Shown in pieces: positions 44,336 through 54,839 of a stretch of 64,000 nucleotides of DNA. Each line of letters opens with the position of its first letter. Position 1 is the first letter of the stretch. Under the pieces are notes generated by a model. That model ran no database searches. It was not told the DNA's origin and worked only from the letters and a program-made list of their open reading frames with translations. The translations under genes were made by a program, and so were the position numbers. The DNA lies in assembly GCA_038030265.1 (NCBI GenBank), contig CM075942.1, forward strand, positions 11,366,029 to 11,430,028, given 5' to 3'. Source of the stretch: Corythucha ciliata. Its lineage: Eukaryota > Arthropoda > Insecta > Hemiptera > Tingidae.

Positions 44336-46411
44336 CATGGGCATCATAGCCATGAGGGGGCAAAGGGAGATCAGCTGGCTGATTCTTCTCCCGTCCGTCA
44401 ATTCGCCCCTTAAAAACCCGAGCCGCCGCCCCCGAGATGCCGATTAGCATTAAAACTGGACATTATGCCCCTAAAAACCCGAATAAACTTGACATTCCGC
44501 CCGAAAAACCGATTATCCATATTAGAAAATGGCAATTTTTCGCCAAGTGGTTTCTCGCAACTTCGCGGCTAACATTGAGAAAACGCTCATTTGCAGCTAA
44601 AATTGAAGAAAAAAAAGTGCTAATTTGAAGTCTAAAATGAAAAATGGCTAATTCGCAACAAAAATTGTGAAAATCGCTCATTATTCGCGGTTAAAGTTGA
44701 GAAAAAGTGCTAATTCATTGCTGAAAGTGAGGAAAAACGCTATGTTCATTTGAAGCTAAATATCTGCGAAATTGGAAGTTTCGAGTCTAAAAATCCGCGA
44801 TATGGCATGCTGCGGGTCTAAATATCCGGGAATTTGCCAGTTAAGGGTTTTTTTGTGGTTGAAAAGCCCGACAACGACCTGACGAAAAACCGCAAAATTC
44901 CAACATTATGGAGGTAAAATATCGGTAAGATTGGGAACTTCCTGTCTTGTTTGAGTTGTTTCACGTTTAATTTTTGTGAATTTGAGAATTTTTTGGGTCT
45001 AAATATCCTGTAAATTGCCTGTTCTTGGTTTTTAATTTATTTGGAAGTTTCGGGGATTTTTAAAATTTTTTTAGTAACGACGGAACCTGGCGAACTGGCT
45101 ACGACAGTGCCTCAGTCAGTGCAAAGTCTCAACTTTTTTTTTTTTTTTTTCGAAAAACCGTGAAATTGGAAGTGGCTTCCTGTTACTTTAAGCAACCGGT
45201 TTCCTGGCTTTAATTAAGCAAGTTTCCTAAATCGAGTGAAATTAAAAGTTTCTTGGCTGAATAATATCCGCGAAATTGCAAGTTTCGGGTCTTAATTCTT
45301 GTGAAAATGTAGGTTTAGTGTCACCAAAATTGTGAGTTGCGGGTCTCAGAGAGGTCGGGGTGACAGTTTCAGGGCTGTACATCCGTTAAGTTGGAAGATT
45401 CCAATTGTTTTTTCATTGCTCAGACCTCAGGTTACAAGGCCGCCACGACGACGGGGCAGTGTGGCGTCCCCCCCCCCCATTGCAACAAATTGCAGCATGT
45501 TGCTCCATCAGTGGCTGAAAATTCTGAATATTGTGACATTACGTAAATTGCAAAAGCGATGAATATTTGTGAGCTTGCAATTTCGGGTCCTTTGAGCCGA
45601 ATCACAAGTTTTCTGCTGAAAACTTCGCGCCAAATTGAAATTTGTGCGTCTTGAAGTTCAGGGTTTTAGTTCAGGTAAAATTGCAAGTTTTGGGACATTT
45701 TTCTTGGCGGCGGATTCAACAGGTTAGCCGGCTCCAACAGAGCTCGGAAGCTGACGAATACCGAGGAATTTGGAAGTTCCGCGGCAATGCGACTTGCGTG
45801 TCCTAATTCCTTCGAAAATGCAAGTTTAAGGTCCTATTTATTATGGTTAATATAAGAAAAATTGCTAGTTTTGGGATCTTTTTTGTGGCGGCGAAACGCC
45901 CACCCGACCTCATCAGCGCAAAGCCGGACAAATTCTTTATGAAATTTAAAGTTTGCCGGCTGAATATCCGCGAGATGGACATTTTGTTGGTCTTAATTTC
46001 AGTGAAATTGCCAGTTTAGGGTATTAATGCTAGCAAAATTGCCTGTTTCGAGACCTGTCTTTTGGCGGCGGAATCCTGCTTGGCTAACCGCGGTACCAAA
46101 GTGCGCCAAAAGCCTGACGAATACTCACGAAATTGGAGATTTCCAGATGAATATCTACGTATTGAAAATTTCGGGTCCTATTTTCGGAGACATTGCAAGT
46201 TTTGGGGTTTTTTTTTGTGGTCCCCGACTTGCCCTGGACCGGTCCTGCTACTCCCGGAGCACCCTAAGCTTGATGAAACTCCTCCAACCTATGTCATCGT
46301 CCGACGTGTTCATTGTTGAGGCTCCATCTCCAATGTTGGGACTGCATCTTCTTATAGCGGGGGGGGAGGGGGATTCAAACCCCAAGAACCCACCCCGTAA
46401 ATCCGCCACTG
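44336..46411. repeat. arrays of types A and C between hAT-like termini
   Basis: 44520-44740 holds type A units (GCTAATTTGAAG, TGAGAAAAACGC). From about 44750 to 46220 the unit changes to type C: GAATATCCGCGAAATTGGAA, then GTTTCGGGTCTTAAT, at ~30-38-bp spacing. The left edge CATGGGCATCATAGCCATGA, followed by GGGGGC (44336), resembles the end of the 49280 element. The right edge reads, inverted, CAGTGGCGGATTTACGGGG (ending 46411). The two ends are not of one family and no shared octamer was found, so this may be two merged elements. Confidence 0.6.
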
Positions 46412-46439
46412 CCTGAAGAGTTCACTGACAGTACCCCAC

Positions 46440-47140
46440 TTAGGCCTAACCTTTGACCACACCCGCATACTCCGACTTCCGCCTCCTCCGAACTTCTCCC
46501 TTGACTCTACCATTGGCCTGTGGGAGTTCATTGACATAAATTATGAAAAACCCAAGGCCCTGTGCTGCATAAATTATGCAGCACAGGGCCGAGTACAGTG
46601 ATATCTCGTAGACCTCCACAAACAAGACCTCTCGTAGGTCAGAACTCTCACCCCCTTCCTCAACATACTGGAAGCGCTCACCATGATATGAGCTCCCCAA
46701 CCTGCACGCAGTATCAGAGCGGTACAAGATTCACTTCACCTTCTGACAAGTATACTGTAGGAGACGCAATGAGATGTACGCGACATAGCTAATATGTAAC
46801 AGCAGCTACGAACTTGTCCTTTTCTCCGAATCCTTCAGACAGTCCGCCACTAATTTGACTCCGCAGCAGCAGCAACCGTGCCAATCCCCGATCTGAAACC
46901 GAACTGGCTTCTAGAGAATATCCCATTCGCCTCGTAAAAATTGCTCACATCGTGAGCCATCAATCCCTCGAAAAACTTAGACATGTATGGAACTATGCTG
47001 ATGGGTCTGAAGTCAGACTGCCCACATTGCTTCCTTTCTTGATGGGCAGCACCTTCACCACTTTCAACGTCTTTGAATAAATTCCAATGCCGAGAATGAG
47101 ATTGTTAATAGATGCTAACGGTTCACAGATAATGAGGAAG
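46440..47140 (-). pseudogene. non-LTR retrotransposon reverse transcriptase fragment, broken
   Basis: On the minus strand, about 47130-47000 reads ICEPLASINNLILGIGIYSK, then KVVKVLPIKKGS, matching the start of a LINE-type reverse transcriptase. After a frameshift, DFRPISIVPYMSKFFEGLM and SQFGFRSGIGT follow (fingers region). After more damage, 46727-46446 has YVEEGG and LGFFIIYVNELPQ, equivalent to the segment around the GVPQGS-LGPLLF motif, whose core is lost. Stops and shifts make it dead. The YxDD active-site part, endonuclease and 3' end are absent. The clade is not resolved (Jockey/R1/CR1-like). Confidence 0.85.
46556..46590. repeat. 35-bp near-perfect palindrome inside the RT pseudogene
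   Basis: GGCCCTGTGCTGCATA and its exact inverted copy TATGCAGCACAGGGCC flank three central bases. It lies where the reverse transcriptase GVPQGS motif should be, so it is probably a local inverted duplication created while the pseudogene decayed. Confidence 0.95.
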
Positions 47141-47340
47141 TTTCAAATTTTCCAAAAATATTTGTTTTCGATTAGGCACATCAATCCTTCCACGTAAATA
47201 AATAAATAAATAAAAATTTTAAACCCACCGTTGGCATATTTGAAATCCCGCCAAAACGAACATTTCCGCAACGTAATCGTCGTTGTATTCTCTGTCCTTT
47301 TCATGCCTCTAAATAGCTCATCTGTTTATCCTTCACTATT

Positions 47341-47646
47341 AGTGCATTTCATTCTGAAATGCACTATTGGTCTCGTCGTGATGGTGGCAAACATGGGTCA
47401 TGTCATGTTTTTTTCATGTTTCAGAACCTCTAGAACACGAATTCAGTGGTTTTCTTGTTAGCACGATAACTCTCGTAGAAGTTAATTTAGCGGATCGCGC
47501 TTTGGCACAAAAATCAGTAGTCATAAGACCCCGGTCGGTTTTGCATTTGGGCCAAATCGGTCAAGGTGGAGGGGGGGGGGAATGGGGCTTGAAATGGTCA
47601 AAAAATCACCAGTTGATTCTAGATGCGTCATATTCGGTACGAATAA
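47341..47646 (-). repeat. dispersed hairpin-ended repeat, copy 2
   Basis: It begins with the hairpin AGTGCATTTCATTCTGAAAT ending GCACT, followed by GGTCTCGTCGTGATGGTGGC and CATGTTTCAGAACCTC. From 47457 comes TTAGCACGATAACTCTCG, then GCGCTTTGGCACAAAAATCA, GGGCCAAATCGG and a G-tract, ending near TCATATTCGGTACGA. It is the most complete copy. On the minus strand its hairpin end closes with CTAA, as a Helitron or Helentron 3' end might. The second segment is repeated in tandem at 47744. Confidence 0.75.
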
Positions 47647-47743
47647 TTTTTATTAGACTAGCCTTTGATTCTCATTTTAATTTTTTGAAAAAGTCAAGGG
47701 AGAGGGGGTGGTGCCCCTGGGGTGGAAGTAAGTCTGTGGTCTG

Positions 47744-47945
47744 GTTAGCACGATAACTCTCGAAGAAATTAATTTAGCGGGACGCGCTTTGGCACAAAAA
47801 TCAGTAGTCATAAGACCCCCGTCGATATTCCATTTGGGCCAAATCGTCGACATGAAGGGGGGGGGGGTAATAGGGCTTGAACTGGTAAAAAATTCACTAC
47901 AAATGACTAGTTGATTCCAGAAGCAACATATTCGGTACGATGATT
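47744..47945 (-). repeat. second copy of the TTAGCACGATAACT segment
   Basis: 47744-47945 repeats 47457-47650 with small changes: GTTAGCACGATAACTCTCGA, GGCACAAAAATCAGTAGTCA, TTTGGGCCAAATCG, a G-tract, AGTTGATTC and ATATTCGGTACGA. The hairpin segment is missing here, so this is a partial tandem copy with a start-to-start spacing of 287 bp. Confidence 0.85.
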
Positions 47946-48699
47946 TCATTTTGAAGTAGCCTTTGATTCCCATTAAGTTCAGCTTAAACAAACCCGGCAG
48001 CAAACAATACGAGGGAGGGTCAAACATTAACGAAACAAATCATGGTCTCAACATTACTACTTCTGGGACGGCTTAGGGTATCTGTATACAACATGAAATG
48101 CACTCTTTCCGACCGCCAGCTGCCGGAGCGAAATTTTTATTATCTAGCTCTAGGAGCTCTAGGAGAAAATAAGGCAAAGAAACACAACAAACCGCTCTTC
48201 GACAGCTACATTACAGGTGACTTTTTTTCGGAAAGTGCCTATGACGCAAACATGCTAGCTGGCGTGTTTGAAATGACCTAAAACTTCAAAAATCGAGTAT
48301 TTATTAACAGTTGGATTATTTTACGAACGGATCACGATTTATGCACTATTTTAGCATAAATAAACCTTAAAAAATAAATTTATGAATAAGTTCTGACCCA
48401 TGAAACTTCCTCATTGCCGCTACTTGTTTCAGACCCCATGGAGTCAGTGACGAAAGATTCCTTGAGCCTGCTTATTTCACTGAAATCTCTTTCAACGCTC
48501 AGGCTCTTGGAATGATGGGTCAGATCGCACCGTACACCCTTTTGCACCTTGCACCATCCGAAACCCCAATCTCACTTCTCAATGATGAGATTGAGTCAAC
48601 AAAAATGTCATTTTGAGGGGTTTCGGACTTGGATTGGGTCGAGCAACGTGTCTTATATCTTCACCACTTTCAGTAAATTATTTCCCCATCCGCAATCGG
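47946..48699. other. intergenic, no gene seen
   Basis: A 79-codon open frame (48042-48281, +) encodes a mixed-composition peptide containing LSDRQLPERNFYYLALGALG. It has no signal peptide, domain or neighbour support, but its composition is less simple than other short frames here, so it could be a remnant of an element-encoded protein. Otherwise nothing is seen. Confidence 0.3.
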
Positions 48700-49959
48700 C
48701 CGTTCGAAGAACGTTTGTCAAACGTTATGACGAAAACCATGGAACGTTAGGAATGGTAACTGAAGAACGTTATTTTAACGTAAAAATGTCGCACCGGCAT
48801 AACCACATAAACCGTTTGCCCATAACATCCAGGGAACGTTCATCGAACAGAATAGAAGAACGTTAGATCTACATAGAACATTTAACGTTTTCGTAACGTT
48901 AAACAGAACGCTTAGAGAACGTTAATTCAACGTAGTGTTGAAAAAGCTCACTTCTGCTATCAATAGAATCAACATTTCAATCATCAGCCATAAAATGAAC
49001 TGAACAAACTTTTTTTCTGAACAGTGATTTTTTTATTTATTTTCTTTTAACCGAACTGGAAAACAACGTGAAGACCAGACTATTGTTTTCCATATGACTT
49101 TGCATTGCCCTCTGACGATGTCAGTTATGACAGTTGCGCTCCTGACACATCAAACAACATAACGATAATGAAACGTTCAAATAACTGTTGAAATTAACGT
49201 TACTCAGTGGTCCATGACTAACGTTAGAATTTCAAACTTCAACAACGTTAGTTCAGTTAGCATTGTTAGATTTTCTAACCATGGGCGTATCCAGCAGGGG
49301 GCAGGGGTGGGCAGTTGCCCTCCCCTAGAATCAAAAACGCAGATTTCGTGGGGGCAGCTGCCCACCCCCAAAATTCCAAAAATATCTTCCCTGATCTGGC
49401 TAACACAAACACAAAGTTATTATATTTCGCTCCATAAAACCAATTTTGCGGATTTTTCTCACAAAAAAAACAACACATTTTCGCACATCGGTTTCACCAA
49501 AAATTAAAAATTTGTGGATGTTTGTTGCTGTCAAACCGATTTCGAGGGTCGGCTTAATTTGGAAACCGATTTTGCTGATTTTTCGTATTAAAATCCCATT
49601 TTCGCAAGGTTCGACGCGCAATTTCGTGTGTTTGGGTTAGCTCAAATCTTGTTTAGCCTGCTGGGCCATATAGACTTATAATGGGAGAGAAACTGCCAGC
49701 TCTGTTTACCGTCTCTGGTTTAAAATTTAAAGTTTAGCTCCAAAAGTATCACTTTCCGGGGTGGGAGGGAGAGAAGTTTCAATTTTTCGACATAAAATCC
49801 GAAATAGAAATCTACAGCAGCGACAGGTTTTCAGCAGATATTTATTTTTTGACGGATAGTGGCCGTTTCAGTGAAAATTTAGTCTCTGATGACCGTGAAT
49901 TGACGCGATTATAACCTCCAGATCCTGTTATTTGTTATTTTCGCCAGTGAATCTGCCCA

Positions 49960-51127
49960 CAGGGGTGGTGGATCCAGTTTTTCCTCAAGAGGAGTTGCAC
50001 AGAATCCCCCCCCCCCCACCATTTAACTCGTGAATGAGCACTATTTGTAGCGTCGACTTGACGTTTTTCTTTAATTTTAGGTGAAACTGAGTGCTTTTTC
50101 TCAATTCTACCTCAAACTATAGCCTATTTTATTCATTTTAACCGTGAAATAACGCATTTTTGATTTACTATTTTAATTACGGCCAGCACTGGGCATCGCC
50201 TAAAAACCGCGAATAGGTGCGTTCTTTCAATTTCAGGCTCAAAAGAACATTTTTCCTCAATGTAACCTGTGAATGAACGCTATTTCTCAATTTTAGCCAC
50301 GACAATTTACACTATAATGAACAAAAAACTGTGACAATTTTGGCAATTCATGTTCCCTCAATTTTAGCCGCAAATTCGTGCTTTAATCTCAATTTTGCCT
50401 TGACCAATTCCCCCTTCAAATTTCAGCTGTGAAAAGGTCCACATAATACTCATGTTAACGAATTTCATTAATTTTGATCCGGACGTTGCATCGCGAACCT
50501 TAAAATATGTGTTTTCCTCAATGTGCCTTAATTTTAGCCGGAAAAAAGAACTTTTTCAAAATTGTGTGCGCTAAGTCGCACTCTTTCTCGATTGTACCCG
50601 CAAAATTGCTATACAAATGTATAAAAACAGTCAATTATCACTTTTTTGCAATGTTCACCGAGATGTTGGTTTGAGAAAGCACGAACTGGTGCCTTCTCTC
50701 AATTTTACCTGCGTGAATGAGCTCCATTTCTCAATTTTAGCCGTGAATTGGCATTTTTCCTCAATTTTAGCCGCTAATGAGCGATTTTCCTCAATTCTAC
50801 GTTGAACGCGCAATTTGTTTTTTCAATTTTAGCCGTGAAAAGAGCACTGCAAACCGTGAGTTAGCGCATTTTCTTAATTTCAGCCCGGTCTTTGGATCAC
50901 GAAACCTCAAATTGGTGTGTTTTCTCAATTTCAACCGCGAACAATGAAGCAGATTTATTTCTCAAGTTCAACGTGAATCAGCGCTATTTCTCAATTCCAG
51001 CCACGAATGGGTGTTTTCGCTCACTACTAGCCGCAAAATGTTCTTTTCGTGGATTTCATCCGCGAACGAGCACTTTTTCTCAAGACGTGCGCCCCCCCCC
51101 CCAACTCTGAATCCATGTGCCTGGCTG
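49960..51127. mobile_element. inner nested hAT-like element with repeat array
   Basis: The left end is CAGGGGTGGTGGATCCAG and the right end, inverted, is CAGCCAGGCACATGGATTCA; G/C tracts sit inside both. The octamers TCTGCCCA (49952-49959) and GCTGCCCA (51128-51135) match at 7 of 8 bases. The inner insertion explains why the outer element's conserved GGGTGGGCAG motif is interrupted on the right side only. The interior (50020-51090) is a type A array of more than 25 diverged units. Confidence 0.82.
50020..51090 (+). repeat. degenerate ~30-bp repeat array, type A, inside the inner element
   Basis: Units follow TTTTTCTCAATTTTAGCC then GTGAATTAGCG-like words at about 28-34 bp. It has the same orientation and consensus as 18390-19770, although the two lie in different elements with different termini. 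No units are identical. Confidence 0.85.
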
Positions 51128-51199
51128 GCTGCCCACCCCTTGATCATGGGCTGGCTACGCCTCTGTTTCTAACGTTTGAACGTTCTCCAAACGTTCGAG

Positions 51200-53291
51200 T
51201 GCGGATGGGGTTCGTGGAAATTCAACCGCCTTCTACTTCGCCTTGTTGCCCTCTAACACCACCCCAAAGCGTTCAAATGAAACTAAATTTAATTAAGAAA
51301 GTTTTAAAAGCTACATTGTTGAGCTATTGCACCCTGACGTGTAGTTAAATTATTGTCAGCTTAAATTTTTCAAGTAGAATCTTGACACTTTTTACATCGT
51401 CACAATCATGCAAATTTTTATTTGAACATGCGGGTACGGGAGGCAAGGAACTCGCCTCAGAACGCTCTTGTTTCTAAACATCGTCCCATGGGCGCTGTTG
51501 CACTGCTTTTGTTCCTTTTCCTTTTTCTTACACACTCTCATCCTCTCTCGCTTCAACCTTTGAACGTTCCTTCACACCACCCCCGAAACAGCCGAAAAAG
51601 TTCTGACTCTTTCTTTCTCTTCTTTTATTCGAAACTCTTCTTGGAAATTGAGGGGTGTTTGGCAACGTCGACTTTTTTTCGGCAGGAAATTTATTTATTA
51701 CCCCCTCGGAGTTTTAGCCCCTTTTTTCCATCCCACGTCCCCCGCGCCGCACCCTGCAACTCTGTAGGTTTTTCGGGTGTTAAGAGGAGGAATTTCTCTT
51801 TTTTCAAATTCTCATTCGGACATTCCTTTCTATGAAGCACTGGTGTCACTGGCATCAGTGGGAGGTAGGAGGAACGGAATCGAGACGAGTTTTCGTTAAT
51901 TAAAAGTGGAAAAAAATCCTTTTTTTGTTAAGCGATAAGGACAGCATTCAAGTTGAATAATTGTTCAATTTTCACTTAATTCTTTCCTTTTTTACAAGGA
52001 GGAAGAGGAGAAAAAACTACTTATTGAAATTGTTTTTGCCTAGGCACTGCGTGTAATAGGCCGAAAGCCTCGATTATTGGCTTGTAGAGTTACGATTTAC
52101 CTTCTTGAATGTATTACATCTAATGAGAAACTCCTTTCAGTATCCATGGTCAAAAAAGATACAATGCTATCAATTTTACGTCACTTTTTCGTTTTTTAAT
52201 ATTATTTTCTTCGCAGGGGTTTTTTCCTCAGTCCCTTACAAGATGATTTGTTTCCCAATGCGACGATCCTTACGTTTCTTTGGTACGATACCCAATTACC
52301 TTGTCTTCAATCTTTCCTAAGCTTTAAAACTCTCAAAAATTAAAAGGCGATAGCCATCCTGGAGGCATAAAACATAACGCCATAAAAATTTTGAAACGAA
52401 GAAAATAAGTTTTAAAAATATATAAAAGAAAAAAAAAAACTCCGGCACTGAATGGAACGATTGTTTACTTGCCTCTGTGGGAAGATATTACCGCGAAAAA
52501 AAATAAAATAAAAAGAAATGAGAGGGATAAAAGGCAATAATTTTTCGTTGAAGCCGGTTTTTTTTGTTGGTAAACCACGGCGGAGGAGCTTTCGGGAACT
52601 GGTTTTTCATTGCTTGTTTTTGTTTTTTTCTTTCTCTCTCTCTCCTGAGCGACGCGAAAAAAGTTTCAAATTACGTAGCCGTTCGAACGGTGCTAATTGA
52701 ATTTGACTTAAGGGCGTAAAATGGATATTAAATTTCCTTTAGTTTTCTTTCTTTCAAATAAATTCATAAGGGAAATCGTACGAATTTCGGCGTAACTCCA
52801 TGCGAAAAATCGAAAGTCCGCCTGTTCTTTCGCCATTCTACACCGTGGCAACAGTATCTGCCTGTAAAAAAATAATGAAAGAAAAATGCCGAAAATATCG
52901 TTCACCTGTAAGCGAATAATTAATTATTAAGGAGATAGTGAGAGGGGATATGTTGTTTTAGGTTAAAGCTTACCTACTTTAAACATTTAACTTATTATGA
53001 AATAGAAATGTAGTTGCTGTTTCTTTGCTTCACACCATGGTGGCGTCGCATTTTTCCTAGACCAAGTTTAGACAAAAACATGAATAAAGGTATGTGTGGA
53101 GCTGGAGGTACTAGCGATGGCCTGGGGATTTTCACAGCAGGGGCGCTGACATTGTAATCTTTTGGAAAGTAATGATTGATCAAATAATTGAATTTCGCTG
53201 GATGAACCTCCCGTGGTGATCATTTGGATGGTCCGAAGGTTTTGGTGAGATCGTGCCTCGCAGAGTTTGAGCTTCCGACCTGTGTGTGGGT
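51200..53291. other. intergenic, no gene seen
   Basis: The longest frame (51422-51835, 137 codons) reads through pyrimidine-rich sequence, giving a Phe/Leu/Ser-rich peptide, and I do not call it a gene. Nothing else is recognisable. Confidence 0.35.
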
Positions 53292-53576
53292 CAGTGGCGT
53301 GCCCAGGACTTTTTCTTTTGAGGGGCTTTCAAATTACAAAATTATAAACCTACCTATAGTTGATTTAATAATAATTGATGAATTCCTAAATAAGAAGAGG
53401 CATTTTCTTTCAAGATACGCAAATATTCAAAGGATTCATGAGTCCCTGAGGCACAGGTGGGGGGGACCCGCTAGTGATGCACGAGACCGAGACCAGACCG
53501 AGACTTACGCATCTCGGTCTCGGTCATCAGCAAGACGATCCCGGTCTTGGTCTCGGTCTCGTACTTAAAAAGTCGG

Positions 53577-53686
53577 TCTCGGTCTCGTCTCGAAAGTCTC
53601 GGTCTCGTCTCGAAAGTCTCGGTCTCGTCTCGAAAGTCTCGGTCTCGTCTCGAAAGTCTCGGTCTCGTCTCGAAAGTCTCGGTCTG
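53577..53686 (+). repeat. 20-bp minisatellite, five near-identical copies
   Basis: The unit TCTCGGTCTCGTCTCGAAAG repeats five times with exact 20-bp spacing (CGAAAG at 53591, 53611, 53631, 53651 and 53671). It is built from smaller TCTCGG units. Flanking 53470-53576 and the separate block at 54435-54560 contain further diverged TCTCGGTCTCGG runs, including an inverted GAGACTTAGTCTC pair. Open frames over it (Arg/Asp or Ser/Arg repeats) are by-products. Confidence 0.95.
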
Positions 53687-53839
53687 ATGACAGAAGGTGA
53701 AGGGGGGTGGTGGATCAAAACCCTTCTTCCTCCCACGGTTCACCCCCGCCACCTACCCACCTGCATGTTTAGAGTGATTTTGAGATCCCCTGTTACCCCA
53801 CCAACTCCGGCAGCTGGTGGTCGGCTATGGAGCATTTAA

Positions 53840-54250
53840 TTTATAACCCCCCCCCCCCTGCAAGTGAATTCAGCAAAAAAACCCTCCCCCTGGAGCTGGT
53901 CAAATCCCTTTAAACATAGGAGAGGTGTAGGGTTGGAAGGTGGTGGGGGTGTATATGGGGAGGGGGAGGGGATTCGATTACCTCCCCCTGAGAGAGGTCC
54001 CAAATCCGCCCTTGGCTCTATATGTACACATTTTGTGGGTTATGTGAGGTCAAAATGCTACACTTTAGAGGGGTATAAGTTTACATCCGATCCAAGAATG
54101 GGCGTGAAAATGGGATTAACCCTAGTAGGCTAGTATAGGTCCTGTCAAATCACTGAAAACTCGTGTGGGGAGGGGGTTATTCTATGAAAGGTTTTTCGAT
54201 CCCCCCCCCCCTTTAAAAGGTCTCCGATTCGCCCTTTGATGCTTGAGGAT
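53840..54250 (+). repeat. ~222-bp direct repeat pair with hAT-like right ends
   Basis: AAATCCGCCCTTGG (about 54002) and GATTCGCCCTTTG (about 54225) each follow a poly-C tract and a GGTC(C/T)C word, and each is followed by ATATGT and AGGTCA-like words. The spacing is close to 222 bp. Read inverted, each looks like an element end of the CAAGGGCGGATTTGG type. Confidence 0.5.
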
Positions 54251-54839
54251 ATGTGTGTAGGTCACAGTATTCCAAACTTGAGAAATTAGAGCCACGCTAT
54301 TTCTGCACAAAACGAACCGAATTCGGGACGGTCTAAAGACCCAAACCGGTTTCCGGAGAGGGGAGAATTAGATTGGGTTCAATTGTTGTGTAAAAATATC
54401 TATACCGGCAATATATGCATCGTGCTTTTTGGATCACACCGAGACCGAGACTAAGTCTCGAGAAAATGAGACTTAGTCTCGGTCTCGGTCCGGAAAATGC
54501 AATCTCGATCTCGGTCTCGGTCCGGAAAATGCAGCCTCGATCTCGGTCTCGGTCTCGATTTCGAGACCCGCGCATTGTCATTGGCGTACGCGTGTACCGC
54601 CCAGCCATGCCCGGGGTGCTCACTGTGGATCAGCAAAAAATTCGACACATTCGGACGCCATTAAAATGCCTCGCGAATAGCCCAGTCAAGCCACTTTATA
54701 TCGCGAGCGAGCTAGCATGAGCGAGTATTGCTGTAACCGTCAGTGGATGGGAGGGATGTCAATCAATCCGGTGAGGGGGGGGAGAGAAGTCGGTGGACAC
54801 GTTGCTATTCGGCGGGGGGGGGGGACGAATGATCACTTC

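Larger units (their letters stand above)
49280..51165. mobile_element. outer hAT-like element with perfect 8-bp target duplication
   Basis: The left end is CATGGGCGTATCCAGC, then GGGGGCAGGGGTGGGCAG. The right end, read inverted, is CAGAGGCGTAGCCAGC, then AAGGGGTGGGCAG. The octamer TTTCTAAC is perfect at 49272-49279 and 51166-51173. The element's own interior (49340-49950) is a type B array (AAACCGATTTTGCGGATTTT units, 26-30 bp) plus unrelated sequence. A second hAT-like element is inserted near its right end (49960-51127). No transposase. Confidence 0.9.
48700..51200. repeat. AACGTT-rich block, split by the nested hAT insertion
   Basis: The palindromic hexamer AACGTT occurs nine times in about 48705-48925, four times in 49170-49260 and three times in 51172-51200, sixteen in all. 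The intervening 49280-51165 is a hAT-like element inserted in the block, as its duplicated TTTCTAAC is part of the AACGTT sequence context. The source of the motif (old MITE or degenerate tandem repeat) is unclear. Confidence 0.75.

Noticed and set aside
43106..46419. CCTGAAGA octamer at 43106 and 46412 as a target duplication for the 46411 terminus
   Set aside because: The sequence after the first octamer (CATTTTTTTG) is not an element end, and the interval would include an intact TTAA MITE and unrelated DNA, so the match is probably chance.
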